Origin: Talinum fruticosum
Taxonomy: Eukaryota > Streptophyta > Magnoliopsida > Caryophyllales > Talinaceae
Direction: 5' to 3'
DNA length: 64,000 bases
Assembly: GCA_021018815.1 (NCBI GenBank)
Contig: JAITYX010000065.1
Coordinates: 1,349,001-1,413,000 of the forward strand
Made by a program: the position numbers and the translations under genes. The notes beneath the pieces were generated by a model. That model was not told where the DNA came from, did no database searches, and worked only from the letters and a program-made list of their open reading frames with translations. This document shows positions 11,399 through 23,219 of this stretch, piece after piece (positions within the stretch are counted from its first letter, which is position 1; each line of letters starts with the position of its first letter).

Positions 11399-12038
11399 CT
11401 TTATGTTATTCATTGCATGATTCTCGTGTTACGTGTTTTCACTTTTAATAACAATTAGCTCGACTTGATTCAAGTGATACTCGGGTTAGTAGTTATTTCA
11501 TGTTTCGAGTCACTCGAAACTTTTCCGAGTTATACTCGGACGTAGAGAAAAATTTGGACTTCAAATTTTCTCGAAGCTGTCTCTAGACTAGTGGAGAGTT
11601 TCGAATATATTTTCAAAATGTTTTTCTCTCTCTCTCTCTCTCGAGCGCTGCGATTAGTCGATAGCCGTAGATTTCTAACAGCTGAGATCTTAACCGTTGA
11701 AGAGAACCGTCACACCGGTCTTCGATGACCGATGGACAAGCCGAGTCGAACGGAGTTATACTTAACGGATAGTTGACGGCGCGCTTCTTTTCTATAAATA
11801 GCGCCTATTCATCTTCGTCTCGGTATTCTACATTTCATCTCTCTCTTAAACGAAACTTTTCGCGGAAGCTTTCTACGTACACGTGTTCGTCGAAGTTCTT
11901 CAAGCTTCGTAAAGGCCATCTCACGTAAGTTTCGACTCGCTCTCATCTCTTTCTTCTACTCCTTTTCGTTTGTTCTCATCTTCCTCTTCTTCTCTTTTCC
12001 TTATCAAAAGTTTCATCTTTCCTACCTCTTATTTCAAA
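11399..12038 (+). promoter_or_regulatory. Element B pol-ORF3 spacer with internal TATA promoter
   Basis: There is no coding signal. A CT repeat (about 11626-11642), several AACGG/CCGTT motifs (for example TTAACGGATAG near 11764), TATAAATA at 11793-11800 and a CT-rich leader precede the ATG at 12039. The same order is found in elements C and D on the minus strand, so it looks like a conserved promoter for the downstream ORF rather than chance. Transcription from it is inferred, not shown. Confidence 0.55.
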
Positions 12039-13685
12039 ATGCCTAAGAGAGGTAACCATCCCGACTTTCAAGTCTCTTCCTCTCGCCAAAAGTCTCGCAC
12101 CAAAACGCCGTAAAGCTCTACCCCTCCAAACCCATTGTCACCCAAAGACCTCGCGCTGGATGATAAATTTTTTCCAACAACCAAATTTTCTTGGTTGGCC
12201 AACATTCAAACCACTCGGGGTATATAACTTTGCTTCAGCGAGTTCATCTATCCCGAACTCGTTTCTGAGTTCTACACTCACCTCACCTCCTCGTAAAATG
12301 TTCTAACCTCCCGTGTTCGTAACATCACCGTTCGAATAAACTCTTCTCTCCTCCACCGCTTGTTCAAGGTCTCTTGTCTCTTCTTGAACAGCAACCCCAT
12401 TCCCTTCACTCGAAGTCGCCCACGACTTCTTTGAAAAGTACGCCAAAGAGTTCCTTGAGTCCCGGAAGAACTTTTCGGTGACTCGACTGAAGTTAGAAGC
12501 ACGTCTTCGTGCTTTCGCTAATGAGCACCTTCTTCTCTCAACATTCTAGCAAGGAGAACCCCAACTCCAAGCACCTCAAAGCTTTCTTTGACATTCTTGA
12601 GGGCTACGAAGTAGACCTCTTCCCTCCATAATTGAGCAGATGGCCATTGTGCCGCTCAACTCAAACCAAGAAGAACACCTCTCTTCCTTTCGGTGCTCTT
12701 CTCACGCTTGTCTTCAAACAATTCCAAGTTCCTCTCCCTCGGACCCAAACACTGTGTCCGAGGCCGCCGTTGTTGTCGGCAAAAGGAACTTCAGGGGTAC
12801 GGATACCGGAAACCGACCCCGGTGTCCGGGTGCATAACTCGTAGCCGAGGCCTCCTCCTCCACCTCGCACTCGTAAATCAACCCCTCTTTCTCTCCCCTC
12901 TCCACCTGGTGGTGCCTCCAAATCTCTCTCTGCTCTTTTGTCCCCTCTTTTTATGGACAAAATCAGCTCTGTGTCCACTGTTTTCCAGGACACGCTCCGG
13001 TCTTTCAAACTTGCCATCCAAAATCCGAACATCAATCAAAAGACCGCCCAATCCCAAATCCGAGAGCAAGCAGTCTCTAATTTTTGATATGAGGGAGCTG
13101 GTGAAGGAGCGAAGGAGCCGATCGAGCTCCTCGAGAGAAAAGGTCCAAGGGGGCTCAGGACCAAGGTGACTCGAGACGCGTCCGAAGTGTCTTCGAGCCT
13201 GTGTCCGACCTCCTCGGACAGCGGGAAAAAGAAGAAGAAGTTGCAGATGCGAAGCAGCAGACGCCGAGGAGCTCGCGGGCCGAGGCAGCTCCGTCCGGGC
13301 AAGAGGAGGAATACAAGGAAGAAGCAGTGGGAACCGCTGAGGGTCAGCCTGCTCCACAAGCTCGGATAGCAAGACTCAGCTCGGACAGCGAGCCTGGGTG
13401 GGTCGAAGACCTGGTTGCACCGGCGGGTCAGCCCGAGTAGCCCCTCCAGCCTACCGAGGGTCAAAGGGAAGAACCCTCGATCCACTCATTCTGGGTCAGC
13501 CACTCGTAGCCGAGCCCCCGACGATCATCCCGGTTCTCCCTCCGCCGCGCTCGAGCACATCGTCAAGATCTTACCGGCGTCGGCGTACCTCCAACCCCTC
13601 CGCTTCCACTCGAAATCCCCTCTCCCTCGTAGGCGCCATGCACCGAGTCACAATTCCTCAGTCCGCCGATTCTTCTTCTTTTTGA
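12039..13685 (+). pseudogene. Element B downstream ORF (env-like position), broken
   Basis: The start MPKRGNHP aligns with MSKRGSVV in C and MVKRAAAQ in D, which fixes the ATG. The N-terminal globular part includes DDKFFPTTKFSWL, CFSEFIYPELVSEFYTHLTSS and LNSNPIPF, similar to the intact stretch in D and to an uncharacterised plant transposon-protein domain. The middle is acidic/coiled (EKEEEVADAKQQTP) and the end contains DPLILGQPLVAEP. Stops at 12111 and 12294 arise from CGGAA to CGTAA changes, and a frameshift near 12410 from TCGGA to TCGA. Sireviruses often carry an env-like ORF here; I see no clear signal peptide or membrane anchor, so envelope function is not supported. Confidence 0.65.
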
Positions 13686-14071
13686 GAGATTTCTATTTTT
13701 CTTTCTTTTCTTTTGTCCGGACATCCAAGTTGTACTTTTTTTTCTTCCCTTCTTTTTGTTGTTTTTGCTGAAAGGCAAAGGGGAGAAATAGACTTAGAAA
13801 ACTTGTTGTCTAGTTTAGGGGAGCTTTCCCTCTCAATCTTTGTAATCTTTTTATGATCAATGAATTAATGATTTCTCGTCTATGTTTTCTCGTGTTTACA
13901 ATCTTTCCGAGTTAACACTATTTCATTATTAAGCATACTTTACTTTATGCTCTGGTACATTAAGTTCGTTTTACTCAGCTCTCTTCATGTGTAGCTATTC
14001 GTAATCAGATCTCTTTCACTAACAAAAGTTTCTGTCTAAGTATGGAATGCCTTTCATCAAAAAGGGGAGAT
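13686..14071 (+). other. Element B 3' untranslated region and polypurine tracts
   Basis: Contains AAAGGCAAAGGGGAGAAATA at 13771-13790 (secondary purine tract) and the plus-strand primer AAAAAGGGGAGA at 14059-14070, one base before the LTR. No gene. Confidence 0.8.
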
Positions 14072-15653
14072 TGAAGACTCGGACACTACTCAACACTTTT
14101 CCGAGTTGTATAAAAGGAACCAGGTATACTAATCTCGTACTTATAGAATTTTGATTCCAATTTGCTAGAAACTTTTCCGAGTGATACGGTATCTTATCTA
14201 AGTGATACAGCTTTTACTTCGTATATTTCTTGCTTATCCTTGAGTGACTCGTAAAATTGATATGCATATCTCACTCGCTTCCGAGTCCCTCATCACTCAG
14301 ATTTATCGCGTATTGAATAGACCAATATTTCATCTTTCCTCACTCGGATCCGACTTCGGTTATTAGCTCTATTATGATATAGTTAGTACTTCTTTTATGT
14401 TTCTTGCTTAGTCTATATCAAGTTATTTCACTCGATATTCTTTACTCGAACTTGATTCTTCGCTTAGACTAAGTCGGATGGAATTCCGAGTTTCATGGAT
14501 ATTGAACTCGTAAAATTCCATTCGTCTTCCGACTCGGATAATTAGTTGTTTAATTATCATAATTATTTTATTATCTATGTCTAATCTTGGACCAAAGTAT
14601 TTTATACTTTGAGAACCAAAATTGATTTACTTTTGTAGGTTATTCAAACGAGGATACACCTTTTTTAAACCATAAAAGTAACCGGCTTCAAAACGTCAAA
14701 TCACCAGCAGACATGACTTTTCACCTCCTCTCGCTCCAGTCCCGTAAGATTGTGTCGTGGCTGTCTGTTTCCAAATCTGGAAAACTGGAAAGCTTAGCTT
14801 AACGGTGGTTTCCACCTTATCTTTCAATACACCACCAAGTGGTTTTGGGACTTCCAAGAGAGTTAAACCGTTGTCCAACGTTCACATTTCAACGGATACT
14901 TTCGAGTGACTCGTAAAGCTTCGTCAATGGTCACAAAGGACTCTCGGTCAGCAGATGAAGATAACGGCTACTCTGCCTGGTTATCTATAAAGAGAAGCCA
15001 CCTCACAAGACTTGAAGATTGCCGAACATATTGTTAATACACATACTTGCTCAAAGTCTTTGTATACATTCTCAATCTTCTACTTACAACTCCTACTCGT
15101 AATTTATTACTTTCGAGTTATAAGGTCTTGTATTTAGTTACAAACACTTTCTTACTTTCTCTGTAAGGTCCCTTGACTAAGCCGTAAGGGTTAACTAAGC
15201 TTAGTTGTCCCTAGCTGTAAGGGTTATCTCAGCTAGGAAGTACTAGATCAGATAAGGGAATTTCTGAGTCTAGGAAAACTTGTATAGAGTTGTCTAAGGG
15301 AGCAACTCGGGTTCAGTCAGTTCACGGTATTTTGTGAACTCAAAATAGTGGATTTGACTTCGTGCTTGGACTAGCACGGTCCGTGGTTTTCTGCCCCGGG
15401 AGGGTTTCCACGTAATTTCTAAGTGTTATCTTTCCGAGTTCATTCTAGACTCGGACAGTCATATTACTCCTACTTGACTTGCTTATTTATTCGTGATAGC
15501 ATTTCCGAGTCCAAGCTTTTCCGACCGTGCTGTTTGACTCGTAACCCGTGTTTATCTCTTCGTTAACAAAAGAGATAACGTTTCCACGAAAAACTTCCAT
15601 CAGCCTATTGACCCCCTCTAGGGTGACTCGGACTCTCCCCGAGTAAACCTTCA
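14072..15653 (+). repeat. Element B 3' LTR
   Basis: 1582 bp, collinear with 4745-6338. AACGGCTA is at 14963-14970; the TATA box reads TATAAAGA (14986 on). It retains many CCG/CGG trinucleotides that read CTG/CAG in the 5' LTR, and it also shows CG where the other copy has CTG (for example TACTCGTAAT near 15094). Confidence 0.92.
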
Positions 15654-16050
15654 GGTTCCTTGACCGAGCTGTAAGGGTTAACTCAGCTCGCTTGTCCCTA
15701 ACTGTAAAGGTTACCTCGGTTAGGAAGTACTATATCGGATAAGGGAATTTCTAAGTCTAGAAAAACTCTGTAAGAAATTGTTTAAAGGAGCAATTCTAGT
15801 TGAGTAAGTCTCGCTTTATTTTGTGGATTCAAAATAGTGGATTTGACTTGGTTCTTGGACAAGCACTCGCCCGTGGTTTTGTGCCCGGGAGGGTTTCCAC
15901 GTATATCTTTTTACACCTTTCGAGTCCAATCTAGACTCGGATTGTCTTGATTACTCTTTTCAAGCTTAAATCTTCAAAGTTTGTTAAAATTTCCTCATCA
16001 CCCTATTCATCCCCTTCTAGGGTGACTAAGACTCTCTAAGGGCAAACCTT
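15654..16050 (+). repeat. Element A 3' LTR, segment 3 (terminal part)
   Basis: This resumes the A LTR after B, beginning at the B target duplication GGTTC and running to GGGCAAACCTTTAG. The exact end merges with the outward end of the inverted LTR of element C, so neither a target duplication of A nor one of C can be recognised here. Confidence 0.8.
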
Positions 16051-17459
16051 TAGTTTTCTCTTGAGAGTCGAGGGTGAATAGGGTGAGAAGGAAATTTCAC
16101 TGAATAAAAGATTTTCTGCAAAAGTTTGAGCTCACAAAAGCAGTTTTGAGTCTAAAATGAACTCAGAAAGATAGAACACAGAAAAATATATGGAAACCCT
16201 CCTGGGGCAGAAAGCCATAGACAGTGTCAATCTGGACACCTTGTCAAATCCACTATTTTAAATTCACAAAATACAAGGACTCGACTCTAGGATTATTGTT
16301 CCCTTGGATAATTCAATACAAATTTTCCTAGGTACGAAGTTCCCTTATCCGCCCTAGTACTTCCCAACTGAGTTACTCTTTACAACTAGGGAAAACTGAG
16401 TCAAGTTAACCCTTACAACTCGGTCAAGAGATATTATAGAGAAATGAAGTAAGAGTAAGACTGATTACAAGACTTCTTCTCGTTCAACTTAAAAGTTGAG
16501 AAAAACATAAGTACAAAGTTAAAAGCTAGAAAAGATTGAGAGAGTAAGATTAGAGTTCAGTTCCAGCAATCTCTTCAGTCTTGTAGGAAGGCTTCTATTT
16601 ATAATCGGTAGGGCGGATAGCCGTTGTGACTGATTCTAGACTCGGAAAGCTTCACTAGCTGTTGTAACGGATAGCTTAAGTCCCTCAAAAAGAACCGTTA
16701 TAAATATGAACATTGTGCTTTGGTCTATGGCTCAAAAGGTTGTCCAACCCACTAGTTGTGACTGAAATCTGGGGTGGAAATAACCGTTAGACTCAAAGTT
16801 AAAGTTTCATCGGAAATGGAAACAAACAACCCTAACACGATTTCGTGCCTATCCGGAAATAATGACATTTTTATCTACTAGTGTTTAATGGTTAGAAGAC
16901 GGTTGCTTTTGATTTTCCAAATAATATTAAATCACTTTAAACATCCTACAAAAGCAAATCAAATGGGTACTCAAAATATAAAAATACTTTGGTCCAAGAT
17001 TAGTCAAGGATAAAAATTTAATTCAAATAATTAAGCACTTAATTATCCTTAGCCCGAATAAATGGAATTTTCTGAGTCCACTATTCAATAAGTTCCAATT
17101 CCATTTTGTGTCTATCTTTCATATGAATGAAGAATTAAAATTGTATAGACATAATGCATCAAGTTTTCCAAATAAATAATTTCAATTAATAATTCGACAT
17201 AGAATATAAATTTGCAGTAATTCCTTTTTAGTATTTGTAATAAGTCGAGCTCGAGTAAGTTATATATATGAAATTATTTAGGCAAGATAACTCTCCGAGT
17301 TGCATTTGAGTGGATCGAAACCTAGAGATAAGTGTTTTACTCAAGAGATGGTTTCGAGTAGGGCAAACATATATGAAAACTTAAAGATGAGCTTCTTAAG
17401 ATATGAGAATGACTTGAATTCAAAACTATAGGGGAGAGAGAGTTATACCTGAATCTTTA
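16050..17459 (-). repeat. Element C 3' LTR
   Basis: Minus-strand LTR running from its junction with A's LTR to TCTTTA at 17454-17459. It is collinear with 25114-26471. The promoter core reads AACGGCTA then TATAAATAGAAG in minus orientation (about 16590-16630). Left boundary uncertain by a few bases. Confidence 0.85.
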
Positions 17460-17984
17460 ATATCCCCCTTTTGACGAAATACATTCAACACTTAGAAATC
17501 ATAATTAGAAGTTCAAATAGTTAAGTTTTCATTGCTCAAATACGAATAACTATTAGAATAGTTTGAGTTAGACACAAGAGTATATAATTGTAATCTGTTA
17601 TCAAAGTTGATTGATGTAGAATTAAATATAGAGCAAATAAGCAACTTGTTAGAGTAATATAAATAAGGTTGTAAGGTATTTAATCGGAGCAGAAAAGAAA
17701 ACTAGATATAATCAATGTTGCTAAGAAAATGCTTAACTTTCATTGAATTGAATATTTGCTCGAAACATACAAAACCAAAAAAAAAAACTTAATAAACTAA
17801 ACCCCCTAAACCAAATAACTATCTCTCCCAATTACTTCTGCCTGTATGCATTTCATAAAAAAATCTCAAGTAGGGAACAGAGGAGAAGTAGAAATGTTAA
17901 ACAAAAAATAAAATAAAATAGAGAAAACTAAGAGGGGGTGGAGTAATGCAAGTGGAGGAGGAGAAACGAGTTCCCCTATGTCTC
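17460..17984 (-). other. Element C 3' untranslated region
   Basis: A purine tract AAAAGGGGGATA (minus strand, 17461-17472) adjoins the LTR. The rest is AT-rich with no coding signal. It is equivalent to 13686-14071 of B. Confidence 0.7.
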
Positions 17985-19499
17985 AGTGCTCGTAATGTTG
18001 AGATGAAGCTGCGAGTTGTGAAGTAGGCAACAGTTGGAGAGGAGGTAATGATTCTTGTTGAGTAGTCCTTCAAACTAAGGAGGGAGTTGCTTCCTCCACT
18101 TCCTCTTCTGAGCCCTTAACTTAACCGTGCAAATGGTCGGGCTTGGGACTCGACCAACGTCCCCAACTTCTTCAAAAGCCGACTCAAGTGTGCTCCAAGG
18201 AGGTAACCTCTCCTTTTCTCCTTAGCCTTATGCTTGGCCTATTCTAGCTTCTTCTTCTTCTTCTCCTTCTTCTTCTTCCGACTCTAAGTCGGAGAGGTGG
18301 AAGACTATGAGGACGAGTCCGAGTTTGATGCTGATTCCGAGTCCTCGGTAGCCTTGGATCTATGCTCATGGAGATGAATGATATGATCTTGCTGCTTCTT
18401 GTGATGTCCTTGAGCTCAGTGACCAGAGCTTGACTCGATCAATCTGCTTCTAAGCCATGCTTTGAAGTTGAGTCAGGATAGGCATGAAAGCTCTGGAAAG
18501 CATCAAGAGTTGATTACAACTCTTTGACGAGATCAACAAATTGTGATGCCACCTTCTAAAGCAAGTCGAGTAGAAGGGACGAGCTGAGAAGATGAAAGAC
18601 CAGCAGATCGGAAGAAGAGTTTCAATACTCTTCGGAGTTTGAGAAGAAGGAGGAGGGAGCTCGGAACCGTGGATCCGGACACTAGGCTCGGCTTCCCGGT
18701 ATCCTAGATTGACTAGCTCAACCCTACTAATGCAGACGGGTGGCTTTAGAAATTTGTGAGGATCATTTAGAAGCTCCACTTCAAAATGTGCAAAAATTGT
18801 GGAGATAAGAGCTCAAAAAGGTAAAGGGGGTTTCTTCTAAACTAGCGGAGAAAAAGCAATTTGGTCAAGAATGAAAGGGAAGAGGTCAACCTCATATCCC
18901 TCTAGAATATTTACCTTGAGAACCTTAGTGTTGGAGTTCTCCTTGGATGGATAGAATGAGAACATAATTCTTATAAAGAAAAAGCAAAGAAATCTAGCCT
19001 CATACTTTATCTCGAGTCACGGAAAAATTCTTTCCGGATTTTAGGATGACTCGGGCATACTTGTCAAAGAAATCATTTGCTATTTCATTGAAGGGGATGG
19101 GATTTGAGTTCGAAAGAGAGTCTCGAACCTCAAAAAGTTTGTGAAGAAGAGGAAGATTGATAGTGATGTTCTTCCCCTGAATAAGAGAGTAGACAACATT
19201 GTCCATTGAGGACATGTTCAAATAGAATTCCAAGACTATCAAGCGATAGATGTAGTCATAGAATCATAGGTATTTAAAAGTGCCTGTTTTGAAGAGTGGT
19301 TTGATCCACGAGATTTTGGTGGAAAAGAAGAATTTTTCTTCCACGAAATAGTGTTGGTTTACAATATAACGTTCTAGCTCATCGAAGGCGAGAGCCTTGC
19401 CTTTGAGGGGTCCTTATGTAGATCCTTAGGTTGAGAAACTCGGGTTTTAGCCTTTTTGGTGGCTAACCCTCCTTCAACAACACTTCCTCTCTTTGACAT
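17985..19499 (-). pseudogene. Element C downstream ORF (env-like position), broken
   Basis: The chosen start MSKRGSVVEGGLATKKAK (A of ATG at 19499) matches the starts in B and D. Next comes a region with FYLNMSSMDNVVYSLIQGKNITINLPLLHKLF-type sequence (19000-19242), equivalent to the D protein, then LLNDPHKFLKPPVCISR with VSIHGSELPPP-like proline-rich sequence (18450-18779), an acidic segment, and LPPLQLLPTSQLAA near the end. Frames change several times. An open frame continues upstream of the ATG but passes through the TATA box at 19690-19697, so the conserved M is preferred. Function unknown. Confidence 0.6.
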
Positions 19500-19689
19500 G
19501 TCGAGGGAAGTAGAGAATTTGACGCGAGAGAGAAGGATTGAACAAGTGAGAATGAAGAATAAGAGAGAGTAGAGAAATGATAGTATGAATTCCGAGTATG
19601 AAAGAGTGTCCGAGTGAGAATTATGAGTTTGAGAAGTGAGAGTGAGAGAGCGAAAATAGTAAAGTGAAAGAATGAGGATGATCAAACGC

Positions 19690-19697
19690 TATTTATA
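19690..19697 (-). promoter_or_regulatory. Internal TATA box upstream of element C downstream ORF
   Basis: The minus strand reads TTTATAAATAGCG, about 190 bp before the ATG at 19499. B has TATAAATAGCGCC (239 bp before its ATG) and D has TATAAATAGCACC (165 bp). Further upstream on the minus strand (plus 19780-19830) are AACGG motifs; TCTAACGGTTA and TCCAACGGCTA fit the plant MSA consensus exactly. Confidence 0.55.
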
Positions 19698-20088
19698 AAT
19701 CAAGGGCTCTCAAGGAATAAAAGCCTTAACTTACTCGGTTTGCAAAGTAACGACCAGCTGACCGTTTGGCGTTCTAGTGTCTAACGGTTACTTCTTAAAA
19801 CTAGTACCTTCCAACGGCTAGTTTCTTGACCGTTTGCTTGCAGAGAGAGAGAAATTTTCGAAAACATTTTCAAGATTCTCTATTGACTTAGAGATGATCT
19901 TAGAATTTTAATGTCCATTTTTCTCATGACTGAGTTTGACATAGTAGTATATTTGAGGCGCTAAGAACACACTCGAAACTTAATAACCGCAACTCGCTTT
20001 GATGATATTTCAACTGAACCACTAGGTATTCTCTCAGAATAAGTAATAGAAATAAAACTCATAAGTTCTCATGCAACCACTCAATCAA

Positions 20089-23000
20089 TCATGCATTTAA
20101 CATACCAAGTTCAATCCTAATAAAACATAATTGATCTTCACTCAAAGGTTTTGTGAAGATATCAGCTAATTTAAATTTAGTAGGAATAAATTAAATTTTA
20201 ATATCACCTTTTTAGAGTGGTCTTTTGTTATGCTGAATTGGATTCTTTGTAATGCTAATGGCACTTTGATTGTCACACTTGATCGGGATAGATGTGAATG
20301 ATAATCCTAGATCCTTCAAGTGTTGCTTGATCCATGAAATATGAGCATAACAAGGTCCAACTGCTATGTACTTTGCCTCGGCTATTGATAGAGCAAACTG
20401 GATTTTTCTTCTTCGAGTGCGAGGAGATGAGTGATTGACCTAGAAATTGACATGCTCCTGTGGTTCTCTTTTTATCAACCTTGTATCCAGCATAGTTAGC
20501 ATATGAGTGTCCAAGTGAAAGTCATACTTGAGTCCTTTAAATACCGGACACCAAGTGTCCGAGTTCCTACAAGATATCTAAAAATTCTCTTCACCGTAGT
20601 GAGATGTGATTCTTTTGGATTAGCTTGAAATCTTACACATAGATAGACACTAAACATAATATCTGGTCTACTATATGTAAGACAAAGTAGAGAACTAATC
20701 ATATGTCTCGTAGAGTTTCTAGTCTACAACTTTACCTTTGTCATCTCGAGTCTAGTTTGGTACTGCTACTCATTAGAGTTGTTGCATGTTTGACATCTTG
20801 TAGCTTGTACTTCTTGAGTAACTCCTTAGTGTATTTGGACTGATGAACATAGATGCCATTTTTCTCTTGTTTGATTTGTAGTCCAACAAACAAGTTGAGT
20901 TCTCCCATCATGCTAATTTAGAACTCTTATCTCATCAACTCAGAAAATTCTTGACATAGAGTTCCATTAACAGACTCTAAAAATTATGTCATCAACATAG
21001 ATCTGAATAATGAGAAAATTATTCCCCTTGGTTTTTATGAAAAGAGTTTTGTCAATAAGACCTCTTTTGAAATCATTTTCAATCGAGAAGCTACTTAACC
21101 TTTCATACCAAGCTCATAGAGTTCTACTTAACCTTTCATACCAAGCTCATAGAGTTAGTTTCAAACCATACAAAGCTTTTTGTGATTTGAAAACATGCTT
21201 AGAAATTTAAGAGTTTTCAAATCTAGGGGATTGCTCAACATAAACTTCTTCTTGAATAGAACCATTAAGAAAGTACACTTAACATCCAATTGATATAATT
21301 TAATGTTCATGCTAGATGCAAAAGCTAAGAGAATTCTAATTATCTCAATCCTAACAAAAGGTGCAAAGGTTTCCCATAATCAATTCCCTGTTCTTGATTA
21401 TATCCCTGAGCAACTACTCTAGCTTTTTTATGACTACTAAGCCTCCTCATCCAGTTTGTTTTTGAATACTTGGTTCCTATAACTGGGTGGTCAGAAGGAC
21501 ACTTGGTAAGAGTCCAAATTTGGCTTCTTTCAAATTGTGAGAGTTCTTCTTGCATGGCCTCTTCCCATTTAGGTTCAAGTAGGGCTTCTAGTACATTTTT
21601 AGATTCAACTAATTATATGAATGTAGAAAATGCACATAAATTTTGCAAAGAAGAATGAGTTTTTACCTAATATTGATATTTGAGATGATGTTCTCACATG
21701 GGTGACTAGATGAATTTTTGAAAGCTTTACCTGTCCTCTAGTTTACCAAATTTGATGGTTGAATACTTTGATCTTTAGCTGGTTCAGCTTGTTGACTCTC
21801 TTCTTCAACTTGTGCTTCAAGTGGTCTAAGCTTGTTCTTGAACCGGCTCATTCTCGAGTTTGCTCGGTTCTCTTGTTGTTGGTCATTCCGAGCTCGGCTT
21901 CCACTAAGTCATCATCATCTCGGTTGAGTTTAAGGTCTGAGAAATTGGATTCACTTATCTTGTCATTATCAACCTCATCAAAGATGACATGGATACTTTT
22001 TTCCACTTTGTTAATTTTCTTGTTGAAAATTCGATAAGCTTTGTTATGAGATGAATAACCAAGAAAAATACCTTCATCTAACCTTGCATCAAACTTAGTC
22101 AGATTATCCTTACCATTGGTATTACATCTGAATTGTTTAAAGTAGGAAATGTTAGGTTTTTTCCCTTTGTATAGCTCATAGGGTGTTTTCTTTAGAATGG
22201 GTCGAATGAGACATCTGTTGAGAGTGTAGTTTGTTGTGTTTACTCCTCAACCCAGAAATAGTAAGTAGATCATTTTAATCATCATGATCCTTCCTATTTA
22301 TTCAAGTGTTCTGTTCTTTCTCTCCACTACTCTATTTTGTTGAGGAGTTCTAAGTGCCGAGAAGTTGTGGGAGATGCCATTCTAGTCACAAAAACTACAA
22401 TTTTTGAGTAGTCGAACTCTCTTCCACGGTTAGTTCGAATTCTCCCGATCCGAATCTCATACTCTACTTGTATTTTCCTGCAGATGTTAGTAAATTCTTT
22501 GAAGGCTTCATTCTTTTTCTTTAGAAAACAAACCCAGGTAAGTCATGAGTAATCATCAACAATAACCAGATACGTATGATTCACCTCCTAAGCTTTTGAC
22601 GAGGATTTCACCACACAAATTCATATGTATCAATTGAAGCACTTTGGATGTAGAAACTGTTTTGAGTGGCTTAAATGATGATCTAACTTGCTTTCCTTTG
22701 TGCATACATCATAAATTTTATCTTTCTTAAATGAGCAGTTAGGTAGACTTCGACTAACCCATGAGATGTAAGTTTCTTGATTGTGTGCATACAGATATGA
22801 CCTAATGTATGATCCCATATCCATGAATCATTATTCACTGAAGCTTTTAAACATGATAAATCTTGATTAGAATCGAAAGAGGAATTGTATAGGTGTTACC
22901 CGACCTCGGACCGAGAGCTTTGTCTCTTTTGTAGTTGCATCGAAATGAAGCAGCTTGGTCCGAGTGAACCTTACCTCTTGACCTTTGTCACACAGCTTGA

Positions 23001-23219
23001 AAGATATTCATAAGATTATACTTGAGCCCCTTAACAAGATACACTAGGCTAACGGAATTGTTTCCTTGACCAATTCTACCAATGCCAATTATCTTTCCTT
23101 TGCTCGTTATCTCCAATTATGACTTTTTCTCCTTTTATATCTTCAAGTTCTGAGAAGAGTCTTGAATTCCCAGACATGTGGCATGAACATCCACTATCTA
23201 AATACTAGTGACCCTTTTG
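20089..23219 (-). pseudogene. pol: Element C pol (broken)
   Basis: In minus orientation: protease with an intact DSG (23190-23198) in LDSGCSCHMSGN; GAG_pre-integrase near 22760; integrase around 22250-22650 (partly eroded); reverse transcriptase with YVDD at 20988-20999; RNase H with CDNQSAI near 20270, and TKPLSEDQLCFIRIELGMLNA before TGA at 20089. Frames are interrupted many times. A 33-bp tandem duplication sits in the RT region (21091-21156). Confidence 0.88.
21091..21156 (-). repeat. 33-bp tandem duplication in element C reverse transcriptase
   Basis: Two exact 33-bp copies (21091-21123 and 21124-21156) lie back to back; B and D have one copy. The length is a multiple of three, so it adds 11 codons to the thumb-side of the RT (YGLK...WYERL region). 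Likely replication slippage after or during retrotransposition. Confidence 0.8.

Larger units (their letters stand above)
4745..15653 (+). mobile_element. Element B: full-length sirevirus-type Ty1/copia retrotransposon
   Basis: The 10.9-kb element has two LTRs (4745-6338 and 14072-15653, TGAAGACTCGG...ACCTTCA), a PBS, gag, pol in copia order (protease, integrase, reverse transcriptase, RNase H), an extra ORF after pol, and a polypurine tract AAAAAGGGGAGA. Flanking 5-bp duplications GGTCC (4740-4744) and GGTTC (15654-15658) differ at one base, and the A LTR is collinear across the site, so the boundaries are firm. All coding regions carry stops and frameshifts, so it is not autonomous now. The extra ORF, repeated purine tracts and PPT sequence place it with sireviruses. 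Confidence 0.93.

Noticed and set aside
12661..13485. Long open frames on the minus strand (up to 164 codons) opposite the element B downstream ORF
   Set aside because: They overlap the conserved plus-strand ORF, have no homologous frame in C or D, and are explained by high GC and few AT-rich stop codons in this stretch.
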